Source of the DNA: Bradyrhizobium sp. SK17
GTDB lineage: Bacteria; Pseudomonadota; Alphaproteobacteria; Rhizobiales; Xanthobacteraceae
Length of the DNA: 64,000 bases
Direction of reading: 5' to 3'
NCBI RefSeq assembly: GCF_002831585.1
Contig: NZ_CP025113.1
Location: forward strand, 3,735,001-3,799,000
Both the position numbers and the translations under genes were made by a program. The notes under the pieces are model-generated. The model saw nothing but the letters and a program-made list of their open reading frames with translations. It made no database searches and had not been told where the DNA came from. Shown here one piece after another: positions 14,887 to 24,698 of the stretch (positions are counted from its first letter, which is position 1; the number at the start of each line of letters is the position of its first letter).

Positions 14887-17800
14887 ATGCCGGAGTGGGG
14901 CTGCGCGCGATTGCGTCTGCAAGGCTGGATGATGGCCGCGGTCATTTTTTCAGTCGGTCTATTGGCCGGGCCGGCGCTCGCGCAAAACGGTGGCGTGGGC
15001 GGCGAGGGTGATTATCAGTCGACGGGACAGTCTGGCGGCGTTGGCGGCGTTGCGGGCGTCAACGGCGGGGTCGGCGGCGACGGCGGCGCGCCGAACCGGT
15101 CGTGCAATTGCACCGGTGGTGGCGGTGGCGGCGGCGCTGAGGGCGCCGCCGGAGGGGCCGGCGGTCCCGGCGGCGCCGGCTCGCGTCCCGTTGGTGGAAC
15201 TGGTGGTGGTGTCGGCCAGGATGGGGCTACCGGAGCGATCGGACTGGGCACGGCCAGTGGCGGTGGTGGCGGTGGTGGCGCAGCCAGCGGGCCAAGTGGT
15301 GCAACGCTCAACAATACCGCGATGCTGACTGGCGGCAATGGCGGCAAAGGCGGTGATGGCGGCGTCGATCATTCGGATCCAAGCAACCGACTTGCTGGCG
15401 GCGGCGGTGGTGGCGGTGCAGGCGGCTCTGCATTCACCATCACTGGGCCGGGAAGCGACACGAACAGCGGCAGCATCACGGGTGGCAATGGCGGCGCCGG
15501 CGGTGCCGGCGACGTCGGTGGCAGCGGCGGCGACGGCGGTCACGGCATCGTCGTCACCGCGTCGGGTGTGACAATCAACAATTCGGGCTCGATCTCAGGT
15601 GGCGCTGGCGGCGCCGGCGGAGCGCAGGTATCCGACACCTATTCGGACGGTGGTGATCCAGTTTACGGCGGAACGCGGGGGCGACCTGGAGCAGCGGGTA
15701 TTGGCGGCTCCGGCATCATTGGCGCGGGCCTCACCATCATCAACAGCGGATCGATTGCCGGCGGCACCGGATCGGGCGTCGCGGGCAATGCGATCAGCTT
15801 CACCGGCGGGGCCAACACGCTGACATCGAGCGGCGGAACGCTGACCGGCAATCTCGGCATTGCCAATGGCGTCGGCGCCAGCCTGACCTTCTTGCAGACC
15901 AGTGCCGCCGGCGCCTCCGGCGATCTGACCATCTCCGGCATCACCGGCCTCACGGGCGGCGCCACCGACGCCGCGGTCGCCATCAAGATCGACGGCGGGC
16001 GCGCGTTCAAGATCACCGGCGCCAGCAACTACAGCGGTGGCACCTCGGTGAGCGACGGATCGACGATCATCATCGGCAACAGCAACGCGCTCGGCAGCGG
16101 CACGCTGACGATGGGCGAGACGCTTGCGGGGCACACCACGCTAGTGCTGAACGGTAACGGCCTCTCCATCGCCAACAACATCGTCATCAACAGCGATCCC
16201 GTCGTCACCGTCGCGGCCGGCAACACCAACACGATGACCGGAGTGATCAGCGGCGCGGGCGATATCGTGCTCAATGGCGGCGGGACGTTGGTGTTGTCGG
16301 GCGCCAATACCTACACCGGCGGCACCACGATCTGCGGCACAGCCTGCGGCGTCGCCGGCGGCGGCAGCGTTCTGGTGGTCGGCACCGATACGGTCGGCAC
16401 ACCCGGTGCGATCGTCTCGTCGGCGATCGGCACCGGGCGGCTGACCTTCGACGGCGGCACGTTGCAGGCCGGCGGCAATTACACCATCGCGAACGAGGCA
16501 GCGATCAATGCCAACGGCGGCACGATCGATTCCAACGGATACCGCTTCACCTATTCAGGCAACATCGCCGACGGTGCGGGCGGCAGCGGCAGCCTCCTGA
16601 TCAAGGATTCGACAGGAACAGGTGCCCCGGTGACGCTCTCGGGCAGCAACACCTATTCCGGCGGTACCTCCGTGATCGGCACCACGGTGCGCGCGACCAA
16701 CAGCAGCTCATTCGGCTCCGGCGCTGTGACATTGCAGGACGCCCGGGTGCAGATCGGCGGCACCAGCAACCTGACCATCGCCAACAATTTCAACATCAAC
16801 AGTTCCACCTATGGCAGCGCGCTCGACGCCAACGGCAAGACGCTGACGATCGCCGGCAACATTGCCGACGGCAACGGTCCGGGCAGGCTGACGATCACGG
16901 ATAGTACGTTTCGGCGCAGCACGGTGGTGTTGCTCGGTACCAGCACCTATAGCGGCGGCACTGCGATCTGCAATTGCGCGACCCTGGTGCTGGGCGACGC
17001 CAGCCACACCGCCTCGATCGTCGGCCAGGTCAGTAATGACGGGTTCCTCTATGTCCGGAATGCCAACACTTCCGCGATCACCAGTCTGACCAACAATGGA
17101 TACACGGAATTCTCCGGCGCGACGATCGCGGGTGCGATGGCGATCACCAATCAGTCCAGCCTCGCATTCTCGGCGCGAGCAGCGCCGGCAACGCCAAGAT
17201 CACGCAGATTATTTTCGGCAGCACGCGGTTTGGAACGTATGGAGGTACGGACACCAGCACCGCAGGTAATGCGACGATCGACAACACCAGCGCAATCACG
17301 ATTTTTGCCGCGTCGACCAATGCCGGAACTGCCACCATCATCAATCGCTCCTATAGCAGCACGACATTTTACGATCAGTCGTCGGCCGCCGGAGCGACAA
17401 TCACCAACAATTCTGGCGGCCAAACCGTGTTCGGCGGGTGTTGTGCGATCGATACCACGACCGCCGGCAACGCCGTCATCACCAACAACGACGGCGGTCA
17501 GGCGTGGTTTCAAGGCCATGCAACCGCCGGCAGCGCCGTCATCATCACCAATTCCGGTGGTTCGACGGTCTTCTACGGCAATTCGACCGGCGGCAACGCG
17601 CAGTTCATCACGAATGACACCGGGTTCGTCTCGTTCGCCGGCAGTCTCGGTGCGAACGGTGATGGCCGGATCACGGCCGGCTCGATCGCCGGCTCAGGCA
17701 CCTACTATATCGGCGGCGGCAACACGCTCGTGGTCGGTGGCAACAACCTCTCGACGATGGTCCGCGGCGTGATCGCCGATGTCGATCCCTGCGGCTGTGC

Positions 17801-19532
17801 CCCGGCTGGCCCCGGCAGCCTGGAGAAGACCGGGAGCGGCACGCTGACCCTGTCGGGCACCAACAGCTATACCGGCACCACGACAGTCAACGGCGGCATC
17901 CTCCAGGTCGACGGCTCGATCGCTTCGTCGAGCCTCACCATGGTGAATGCCGGCGGGGCGTTGGTAGGCGTCGGCACCGTCGGTAGCACCACGATCGCGA
18001 GCGGCGGTATCCTTGCTCCCGGCAGCGGCACGACGGGCTCAGCGATGACGGTGGCAGGCAATCTCGCCTTCCAGTCGGGCGCACTGTATCTCGTCCAGCT
18101 CAGTTCGAATGCCGCGACCTCGGTCAACGTCACCGGCGGCGCCGCGCTCGCCGGATCGGTCGGCGTCAGCATCGCCGCCAACAGCACGGTCGCGAAGCAA
18201 TACACCATCCTGTCGGCGGCTGGCGGCCGTAGCGGCACCTTTACCGGCGTTGATACACTAGGCACGCCAGCGGGATTCGTGACGAGCCTCAGCTACGAGG
18301 CCGGCCACGCCTACCTGAACTTCGCGCTCGACTACACCAGCCGCACCGACCTCAATGCCAACCAGAAGGCGGTCGCGACCGTGTTGCAGAACTTCTTCGA
18401 CACCAATGGCGGCATCAACGCCGGCTTTGCCGGCCGTTCCGCGACTGGCCTGTCGCAGCTTTCGGGCGAGGGCGCGACAGGATCGCAGCAGACCACGTTC
18501 GGCGCGATGAACCAGTTCATTGGATTGCTGACCGATCCATTCGTTGCCGGCCGCGATGGCGGCACGGGCGCAGGCGCAGTGCCGTTCGCCGAGGAGAGCG
18601 CAACGCTTGCCTATGCGGCGCGAAATACCGAGCCGCGCGACGCACTGGCCGCGATCGATGCCAAGGCGCCACGGCAACAGATCGACTTCGACCGGCGCTG
18701 GAGCATCTGGGCGGCAGGCTATGGCGGCTCGCAAAGCACCAGCGGCAACGCCATGCTGGGATCGAACAACACCACGAGCAGCGTCTATGGCACGTCGGTC
18801 GGTGCCGACTACCGCTTCTCGCCGAACACGATCGCCGGCTTCGCGCTGGCCGGCGGCGGCACCAGCTTCGGCACCGGCGGTCTCGGCTGGGGCCGCTCGG
18901 ACCTGTTCCAGGCCGGCGCCTTCCTGCGCCACAACATCGGCGCCGCCTATCTCAGCGCGGCGCTGGCCTATGGCTGGCAGGACATCACCACCGACCGCGT
19001 CGTCACCGCCGCGGGCACCGATCATCTGCGCGCCAATTTCAATGCCAATGCGTGGTCGGGCCGGCTCGAGGGTGGCTATCGCACCGCGACGCCATGGATG
19101 GGGCTGACGCCTTACGCGGCCGCCCAGTTCACCAGCTTCGAGTTGCCGGCCTATGCGGAGAGCGTGGTCTCCGGTGCCGGCACCTTCGCGCTGAACTATG
19201 CGGCCAAGAGCGTTACCGACGTTCGCAGCGAACTCGGCCTGCGCACCGACACATCGTTCGCGGCCGATGGCGGTCTCTTGACGCTGCGCGGCCGCTTCGC
19301 CTGGGCACATGACTTCAACCCGGAGCGCAGCGCCGCTGCCGTGTTCCAGACGCTGCCCGGTGCGGCCTTCGTGGTCAACGGCGCGGCACAGGCCAGCGAG
19401 GCCGCGCTGACCACTGCCTCGCTCGAAATGCGCTGGCGCAATGGCTGGTCGGTGGGGACGACCTTCGAAGGCGAGTTCTCCAGCGTCACCCGGTCCTACG
19501 CCGGCAAGGGTGTTATGCGCTACACGTGGTGA
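14887..19532 (+). pseudogene. Glycine-rich autotransporter (type V secretion), frameshifted near 17170
   Basis: A surface protein of about 1,550 residues. It has a signal peptide (MMAAVIFSVGLLAGPALAQ), then roughly 250 residues built of GG-x repeats. Next come autotransporter-associated beta-strand repeats of the type GxGTLVLSGANTYTGGTTI. A C-terminal 12-strand beta-barrel starts near WSIWAAGYGGSQ and ends in the outer-membrane motif MRYTW. The first frame runs 14887-17772, but after about 17170 it loses all family resemblance. The correct sequence continues in another frame (ASSAGNAKITQIIFGS onward) to 19532. Adding one C near 17169-17171 restores the frame as SSLAFLGASSAGNA. It is either a sequencing error or a recently inactivated gene, since the barrel is otherwise intact. 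Confidence 0.8.
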
Positions 19533-19649
19533 CCCTCCGTGCTATAGCGTCTTGACGAAAGCCTGCCGCGGATTTGATCCGCGATGGTGCATTTCGCGAG
19601 ACGAAATACGCATCAAAATGAGTGGGGCGAAACCCACGCGGGAGGGACT

Positions 19650-20732
19650 ATGCGCGCAGCGATCTTCAGGAATGGCGAGATTGTCGTGGACCAGATGCCC
19701 GAACCGAAGCCGGGTGCCGGCCAGGTGCTGGTCAAAACGCTCGCCTGCGGCATCTGCGGCTCCGATCTGCACGCGCGCAAGCATGCCCACCGCATGGTGG
19801 AGCTGAGCAAGTTCCTGCCCGGCCGTACGCCGATGGATCTGTCGCGCGACGTGGTGTTCGGCCACGAGTTCTGCTGTGAGGTGCTCGATTACGGCCCGGG
19901 CACCACCCGCAAGCTGAAGCCCGGCACGCGCGTCTGCTCGCTGCCGGCGCTGCTGACGCCGGAAGGCCCGAAGGGCATCGGTTATTCCAACGACTACGTC
20001 GGCGCCTATGCCGAACAGATGGTTCTCAGCGAACCGCTGCTGCTCGAAGTGCCGAATGGGCTCTCCGCCGAGCACGCCGCGCTCACCGAGCCGCTGGCGG
20101 TCGGCGTGCATGCGGTGGCGATGGCCAACATCCAGGGCGGCGAGGTGCCGCTGGTGATCGGCTGTGGACCCGTGGGCCTCGCGGTGATCGCGGCGCTGAA
20201 GATCAGGGGGCTCGGCCCGATCGTCGCCGCCGATTATTCGCCGGCGCGGCGGCTGCTCGCCGAGAAGATGGGCGCCGATGTCGTGGTCGATCCGGCCAAG
20301 ACGCAGCCCTATGCGAGCTGGGCCGAGCATGCCCAGATGAGCGAGGCGGAGAAGGCGGCGCGGCCGCCGTTGCAGGCGTTGCTGCCGCCGCTGAAGCCCG
20401 CGCTGATCTTCGAATGCGTCGGCGTGCCCGGCGTGTTGCAGCAGGTGTTCGAGGGCGCGCCGCGCAGCGCCCGCGTCGTCGTGGTCGGTGTCTGCATGGA
20501 GACCGACAAGTCGGAGCCGATGCTCGGCATCATCAAGGAACTCAACGTCCAGTACGTGCTCGGCTATACGCCGGAGGAGTTTGCCTATTCGCTGCGCCTG
20601 ATCGCGGAAGGCCAGGTCGATGCCGCATCGCTCGTCACCGGCCGCGTCGGTATCGATGGCGTCGCGCAGGCGTTCGCCGATCTCGCCAATCCCGAGGCGC
20701 ACACCAAGATCCTGGTCGAGCCGTGGCGCTGA
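19650..20732 (+). CDS. Zinc-binding alcohol dehydrogenase (MDR superfamily)
   Basis: A 360-residue medium-chain dehydrogenase. The catalytic zinc ligands are in ACGICGSDLH and FGHEF, and the NAD-binding fingerprint is VIGCGPVGLAV near residue 180. The structural-zinc lobe with four cysteines is missing, replaced by a loop without them (PEGPKGIGYSNDYVG). That places it among the sorbitol/threonine-dehydrogenase-like members lacking that zinc. The ATG at 19650 has GGGAGGG upstream and is preferred over one at 19584. An SDR gene follows after about 95 bases in the same direction, so the two could act on one alcohol or CoA-linked pathway. Confidence 0.85.
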   Translation: MRAAIFRNGEIVVDQMPEPKPGAGQVLVKTLACGICGSDLHARKHAHRMVELSKFLPGRTPMDLSRDVVFGHEFCCEVLDYGPGTTRKLKPGTRVCSLPALLTPEGPKGIGYSNDYVGAYAEQMVLSEPLLLEVPNGLSAEHAALTEPLAVGVHAVAMANIQGGEVPLVIGCGPVGLAVIAALKIRGLGPIVAADYSPARRLLAEKMGADVVVDPAKTQPYASWAEHAQMSEAEKAARPPLQALLPPLKPALIFECVGVPGVLQQVFEGAPRSARVVVVGVCMETDKSEPMLGIIKELNVQYVLGYTPEEFAYSLRLIAEGQVDAASLVTGRVGIDGVAQAFADLANPEAHTKILVEPWR

Positions 20733-20826
20733 TTTTGGCCGTAGGCTGACGGCGGCGCGCGATTTGCATTTCGCGGCACCGAACCTATAGTTCGCTGTTC
20801 CTCATCGCACCGGCAGCACGCACCAG

Positions 20827-21585
20827 ATGCGCGTTTCAATCGTCACAGGCGGTGGTTCCGGCATCGGCGCGGCGGTTGCGCGCCGGCTTGCCGGCCCCGA
20901 TCAAGCGCTGATGCTGCACGGCCAGGGCGCCGAGGCCGCCGGCTTTGCGCGGTTGAATGCGGTCGCGGAGCAGTGCCGGGGCAAGGGCGCCAGGGTCGAG
21001 ATCAAGACCGGAGATCTTGCCAGGCCGGGGGCGGGCACAGCGCTGGTCGAGGCGACGCGTGCCGCGTTCGGACCGATCGACGCGATCGTGCATGCCGCGG
21101 GCTTCGCCGACCGCCGCGAATTCGCCAAGCTGCCGCGCGAGGCGCTGGAGCGCGCCTTTGCCGTGATGGCGGCGGCATTTCACGAGATCACGGCGGCCGC
21201 GCTGTCCGACCTCACGCGCAGCGCGCAAGGCCGTGTCGTCGCGGTCTCCAGTTTCGGCCCGCATCGTTTCGTGCCCGGCGCGACCTATCCCGGATCGGCG
21301 GCGGCGAAGGCCGCGCTCGAAGTGCTGGTGAAATCGCTTGCGATCGAGCTTGCGGCATCCGGCTCGACCGCCAACGCCGTGATGCCCGGCTATACGCGCA
21401 AGGATCCCGGCCTGCTCGGCGCGCTCGATACCGCGACCTGGGACCGTGTCGCGAAGGCCAATCCGATGCAGCGGCTGGCCGAGCCCGACGAAGTCGCCGC
21501 CGTCGTCGCATTCCTGCTGTCGCCGGACGCTGCCCATGTCACCGGCGCGACGCTGCCGGTCGATGGCGGGCTGACCCTGATGTGA
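20827..21585 (+). CDS. SDR-family oxidoreductase with Ser at the catalytic Tyr position
   Basis: A 252-residue Rossmann protein with TGGGSGIG at residues 7-14, HAAG near residue 90, a Ser pair at 141-142 and the C-terminal GATLPVDGG typical of 3-oxoacyl-ACP-reductase-like SDRs. The usual YxxxK reads SAAAK (Ser157, Lys161), with the nearest Tyr at 154. The catalytic Tyr is therefore shifted or lost, and the protein may be a low-activity or non-catalytic member. It follows the alcohol dehydrogenase gene on the same strand. Confidence 0.8.
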   Translation: MRVSIVTGGGSGIGAAVARRLAGPDQALMLHGQGAEAAGFARLNAVAEQCRGKGARVEIKTGDLARPGAGTALVEATRAAFGPIDAIVHAAGFADRREFAKLPREALERAFAVMAAAFHEITAAALSDLTRSAQGRVVAVSSFGPHRFVPGATYPGSAAAKAALEVLVKSLAIELAASGSTANAVMPGYTRKDPGLLGALDTATWDRVAKANPMQRLAEPDEVAAVVAFLLSPDAAHVTGATLPVDGGLTLM

Positions 21586-21696
21586 GGGCGCCATGGTCGG
21601 CGTCGTCGTGCCGGCATAGCGCGTGACACGCGCGGGGCCGCCTGCGATGCTGGGGCCGCAGGGTGAGCACGAGACACGCGGCAGCCGAGGGGCAGG

Positions 21697-22365
21697 ATGA
21701 ACTACGTCTGGGATTTCGGGATCCTCGCCAAATACAGCCATCTGTTCTGGCTCGGGCTCGGCTGGACCATCGCCTACACGATCGGCACCATCATCCTCGG
21801 GACCCTGATCGGCCTGATCGTCGGCATGCTGCGGCTGCGGCGGATCCCGGTGATCGACTGGCTCCTGGTCGCCTATATCGAATTGTTCCGCTGCACGCCG
21901 CTGCTGGTGCAGATCATCTGGTTCTACTACGCGTTTCCGGTGGTGATCGGCGTCAACATCCCGGCGCATGTCGCAGCGGTCAGCGTGCTGTCGCTCTATG
22001 GCGGCGCGTTCTATGCCGAGATCGTGCGCGGCTCGATCGAGAGCGTGCCGGTGGGGCAGTGGGATGCTGCGAAGGCGCTTGGCTTTCGCGGCTGGCGGCT
22101 GATGCGGCTCGTGATCCTGCCGCAGGCGCTGAAGCCGATGATGGCGCCCTATGTCAACCAGTCGGTGACGCAGCTCAAGAACACCTCGCTGGTCTCGATC
22201 ATCGCAGTGCCCGATCTGGTCTACAACGCGACGCTGATCAACGCCGACACCTATCGGCCGCTCGAGGTCTACACCATCGTGGCGCTGATCTATTTTGCGA
22301 TCCTGTTCCCGTCGACGCTGGTGGCGCGGCGGCTGGAGCGTGGCCTGACGTATGACAAGGTGTGA
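21697..22365 (+). CDS. Polar amino acid ABC transporter permease (HisM/GlnP type)
   Basis: A 222-residue inner-membrane protein of the HEQ/PAAT permease family. RCTPLLVQIIWFYYAFPV and the cytoplasmic coupling loop EAA-like GQWDAAKALGFRGWRLMRLVILPQALKPM are diagnostic. GAGGGG precedes the ATG. No ATPase gene is adjacent. A matching amino-acid-type binding protein is encoded convergently just downstream. The importer therefore probably borrows its ATPase and second permease from elsewhere in the genome. Confidence 0.88.
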   Translation: MNYVWDFGILAKYSHLFWLGLGWTIAYTIGTIILGTLIGLIVGMLRLRRIPVIDWLLVAYIELFRCTPLLVQIIWFYYAFPVVIGVNIPAHVAAVSVLSLYGGAFYAEIVRGSIESVPVGQWDAAKALGFRGWRLMRLVILPQALKPMMAPYVNQSVTQLKNTSLVSIIAVPDLVYNATLINADTYRPLEVYTIVALIYFAILFPSTLVARRLERGLTYDKV

Positions 22366-22371
22366 TCTTTC

Positions 22372-22396
22372 TCACCTCTCCCGGAGGGAGAGGTGA
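22372..22396. terminator. Bidirectional hairpin between convergent genes
   Basis: Perfect 11-base arms (TCACCTCTCCC and its complement) close a GGA loop between the permease stop at 22365 and the binding-protein stop at 22430. There is no long T tract, so Rho-independent strength is uncertain, but the position suits termination from both sides. The arms also match a dispersed intergenic repeat type seen at 23.4-23.6 kb. Confidence 0.6.
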
Positions 22397-22429
22397 CAGG
22401 CGGGGCTCAGACCGAGCAAGAGCAAATCC

Positions 22430-23284
22430 TCAGATATTCAACTCCACCGGCACGTCTTCCGGCTTGACGCCGGCAAGTCCGAGGCCCTTGACGAACCATT
22501 CGCGCATCTGGCCGATGCCGCGGTTGTAGTCGATCCACACCGAGAGGAAATCGCGCCAGCGCTTGTCCTGCTCGCGCCGCACCGCCGTGCCGCTCGCGAT
22601 CGTCACCGACGGTGAAGTCAGGACCTTGTAGGTGCCGAGGTTCGGGTTCTTGGCGATCGCGGTCAGCCCGAGCACCAGCGCGTTGACCACGCAATCGACG
22701 CGGCCCGACGACATCTCCAGCATCACCTCGTCGCGCGACTTCAGCGACTTGATGGTGGCGTTCGGCGCAAAGCGCCGCGCCACCGCCTCGTTGGCCGAGC
22801 CGACGTCGACCGCGATCTTGACCTCCGGCTTGTTGATGTCGGCCCAGGTCTTGGCTTCCAGCCCCTTCTTCAGCATCGCGCCGAACGGATGCGGGAACAC
22901 GAGGTTGGTGAAATCGACCACCAGCGCGCGCTGCGGCGTCGGGTTGAGCGCGAAGCCGAGATCGATCTTGTTGGCCTGCAAATCCAGGATCGAATTGCCA
23001 TAGGTCGATTCGACATACTCCAGCTTGACGTCGAGCAGCTTGGCGAGGTCGTTGGCCATCTCGATCGAGAAGCCGGACCAGGTGCCGGTGGCGAGGTCCT
23101 TGTTGAAATAGGGCAACTCGCCAGGCAGCACCGCGATCCGCAGCACCTTGTTGGCGCGGATGCGATCCAGCGTGTTGTCGGCTTGCGCCTGCGCCGCGGC
23201 CGGCGTTGCCATCGCGGCCGCGAGCGCCGCGCCGCTGCCGATCCCGAGCGCGTAGCGCAGCGCGTCGCGGCGATCTTCGGACAT
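22430..23284 (-). CDS. Amino-acid-type ABC transporter substrate-binding protein
   Basis: A 284-residue periplasmic protein. The N-terminus MSEDRRDALRYALGIGSGAA has a twin Arg and a hydrophobic stretch ending in ATPAAAQAQA, so export by Tat or Sec is likely. The mature part has the family-3 pattern: LRIAVLPGELPYFNKD, TWSGFSIEMANDLAKLL, DLGFALNPTPQRALVVDFT, then AVDVGSANEAVARRF. The start at 23284 is preferred; the longer open frame to 23506 runs through an intergenic repeat. It is convergent with a permease gene and has no ATPase beside it. Confidence 0.85.
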   Translation of the reverse strand: MSEDRRDALRYALGIGSGAALAAAMATPAAAQAQADNTLDRIRANKVLRIAVLPGELPYFNKDLATGTWSGFSIEMANDLAKLLDVKLEYVESTYGNSILDLQANKIDLGFALNPTPQRALVVDFTNLVFPHPFGAMLKKGLEAKTWADINKPEVKIAVDVGSANEAVARRFAPNATIKSLKSRDEVMLEMSSGRVDCVVNALVLGLTAIAKNPNLGTYKVLTSPSVTIASGTAVRREQDKRWRDFLSVWIDYNRGIGQMREWFVKGLGLAGVKPEDVPVELNI

Positions 23285-23412
23285 CTTCACGTCATCGGAT
23301 TGAGTCAAGCGGGCCTCCCTGCACCAGATCGGGAAGCCTAGCGTCGGTATCCGGAGCCAGCAAGGGCGTGCGCCTGCACCATTGGTAGGCGATAGGGTGC
23401 GAGGGCAGACGT

Positions 23413-23560
23413 CTCTCACCTCGCCCCGCCTGCGGGGAGAGGTCGGATTGCATCGTACGATGCAATCCGGGTGAGGGGGAGCCTCCGCAAGCTCGATGCG
23501 CACCATATGCGCGGAAAGAGCCCCTCACCCTGACCCTCTCCCGTAAGAACGGGGAGAGGG
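23413..23560. repeat. Three-hairpin intergenic mosaic
   Basis: Three palindromes follow one another between the binding-protein start and the PPK2 stop. The first is a CCCCGC/GCGGGG hairpin at about 23424-23437. The second is a perfect 24-base palindrome at 23445-23468, with arm GGATTGCATCGT. The third is a CCCTCTCCC/GGGGAGAGGG hairpin at 23534-23560. The 289 bases 23285-23573 hold no gene I can support. The arrangement looks like rhizobial mosaic elements, built of separable palindromic modules. Confidence 0.65.
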
Positions 23561-23573
23561 GAAGCGATCAGAA

Positions 23574-24548
23574 TCAATACCGTCCCGGCACGTACATCTC
23601 CGGCGGGATCGGGCCGCGGTGATAGTCGGGGTTGCGCACCCGCGGCGGCAGCACCACCGGTTGGTGGGAGACCTGCTGATACGGAATCTGGCTCAGCAGA
23701 TGCGAGATGCAGTTGAGCCGGGCGCGCTTCTTGTCGACGGCATCGACGATCCACCATGGCGAGTCCGGCAGGTGGGTGCGTTCCAGCATCGTCTCCTTGG
23801 CCTTGGTGTAAAGCTCCCAGCGGGTCCGCGCCTCGACGTCCATCGGGCTCAGCTTCCACTGCTTCAGCGGATCCTGGATCCGCATCGAGAAGCGGAAGGC
23901 CTGTTCCTCGTCGGTGATCGAGAACCAGTATTTCAGCAGGATGGTGCCGGAGCGGATCAGCATGCGCTCGAATTCCGGCACCGACTTGAAGAATTCCTCA
24001 TACTGCTCGTCGGTACAGAACCCCATTACCTTCTCGACGCCGGCGCGGTTGTACCAGCTGCGGTCGAACAGCACGATCTCGCCGCCGGCCGGCAGATGCG
24101 AGACATAGCGCTGGAAGTACCATTGCGTGCGCTCGCGCTCGCTCGGCGCCGGCAGCGCCGCGATCCGGCAGACCCGCGGGTTGAGCCGCTGGGTGATGCG
24201 CTTGATGACGCCGCCCTTGCCGGCGGAATCGCGGCCTTCGAACAGCACGACGACCTTCTTCTTCTCGTGCTGCACCCAGTCCTGTAGCTTGACCAGCTCG
24301 CCCTGCAACCGCAGCAATTCGCGGAAGTAGAACTTGCGATCGATCGACGGCTCGCCGCCGCCGTCATGCTCGAGTTGGTCGAGCCTGATGTCATCGAGTT
24401 CGAGCTCGAGTTCCTCGTCGAGGCTGTCGGCCATCTCCTGGTGGATGCGGGCGCGCAAGGCTTCCTCGTGCGAGGCTTCCTCGCGCAAGGCTTCCTCCCG
24501 CAAGGCTGCATCTCGAGAGGCTTCGTCGGTGAGGTCGGAGGCGGTCAT
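23574..24548 (-). CDS. ppk2: Polyphosphate kinase 2 family protein
   Basis: A 324-residue PPK2 enzyme, which phosphorylates nucleoside mono- or diphosphates from polyphosphate. The Walker A-like loop is LFEGRDSAGKGG near residue 105, the Walker B-like motif is VLFDRSWYNRAGVE, and the lid region is rich in Arg (APSERERTQWYFQRYV). Before the conserved domain are about 60 acidic residues. They begin with five copies of a five-residue unit ([DE][EA]A[SL][RH], residues 8-32) and continue as DSLDEELELELDDI. The gene is monocistronic. Confidence 0.88.
   Translation of the reverse strand: MTASDLTDEASRDAALREEALREEASHEEALRARIHQEMADSLDEELELELDDIRLDQLEHDGGGEPSIDRKFYFRELLRLQGELVKLQDWVQHEKKKVVVLFEGRDSAGKGGVIKRITQRLNPRVCRIAALPAPSERERTQWYFQRYVSHLPAGGEIVLFDRSWYNRAGVEKVMGFCTDEQYEEFFKSVPEFERMLIRSGTILLKYWFSITDEEQAFRFSMRIQDPLKQWKLSPMDVEARTRWELYTKAKETMLERTHLPDSPWWIVDAVDKKRARLNCISHLLSQIPYQQVSHQPVVLPPRVRNPDYHRGPIPPEMYVPGRY
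24458..24532 (-). repeat. Five tandem 15-base repeats inside ppk2
   Basis: Units begin AGGCTTCCTC or close variants at 24458, 24473, 24488, 24503 and 24518 on the + strand. They encode five charged pentapeptides near the PPK2 N-terminus. Because the period is a multiple of three, copy-number change keeps the frame. The helix-forming, acidic content suggests a flexible extension or coiled contact rather than a catalytic part. Confidence 0.8.
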
Positions 24549-24698
24549 GAATGTCCGTCTTTCAGTGTGTTAGCTGGATCGGCGGGAGCATTGACGGGTG
24601 ATGTTACCCCTCTATGACAATGGCATGACCGCTGTTTCACGCAGGCCGCGGGACTGTGCTAACAAGCGATCACAAGATCAAAAACGGGAGCTACGCCG

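Noticed and set aside
24458..24532. Tandem repeats as a possible CRISPR array
   Set aside because: Units are 15 bases, directly abutting without spacers, and encode regular peptide units inside ppk2.
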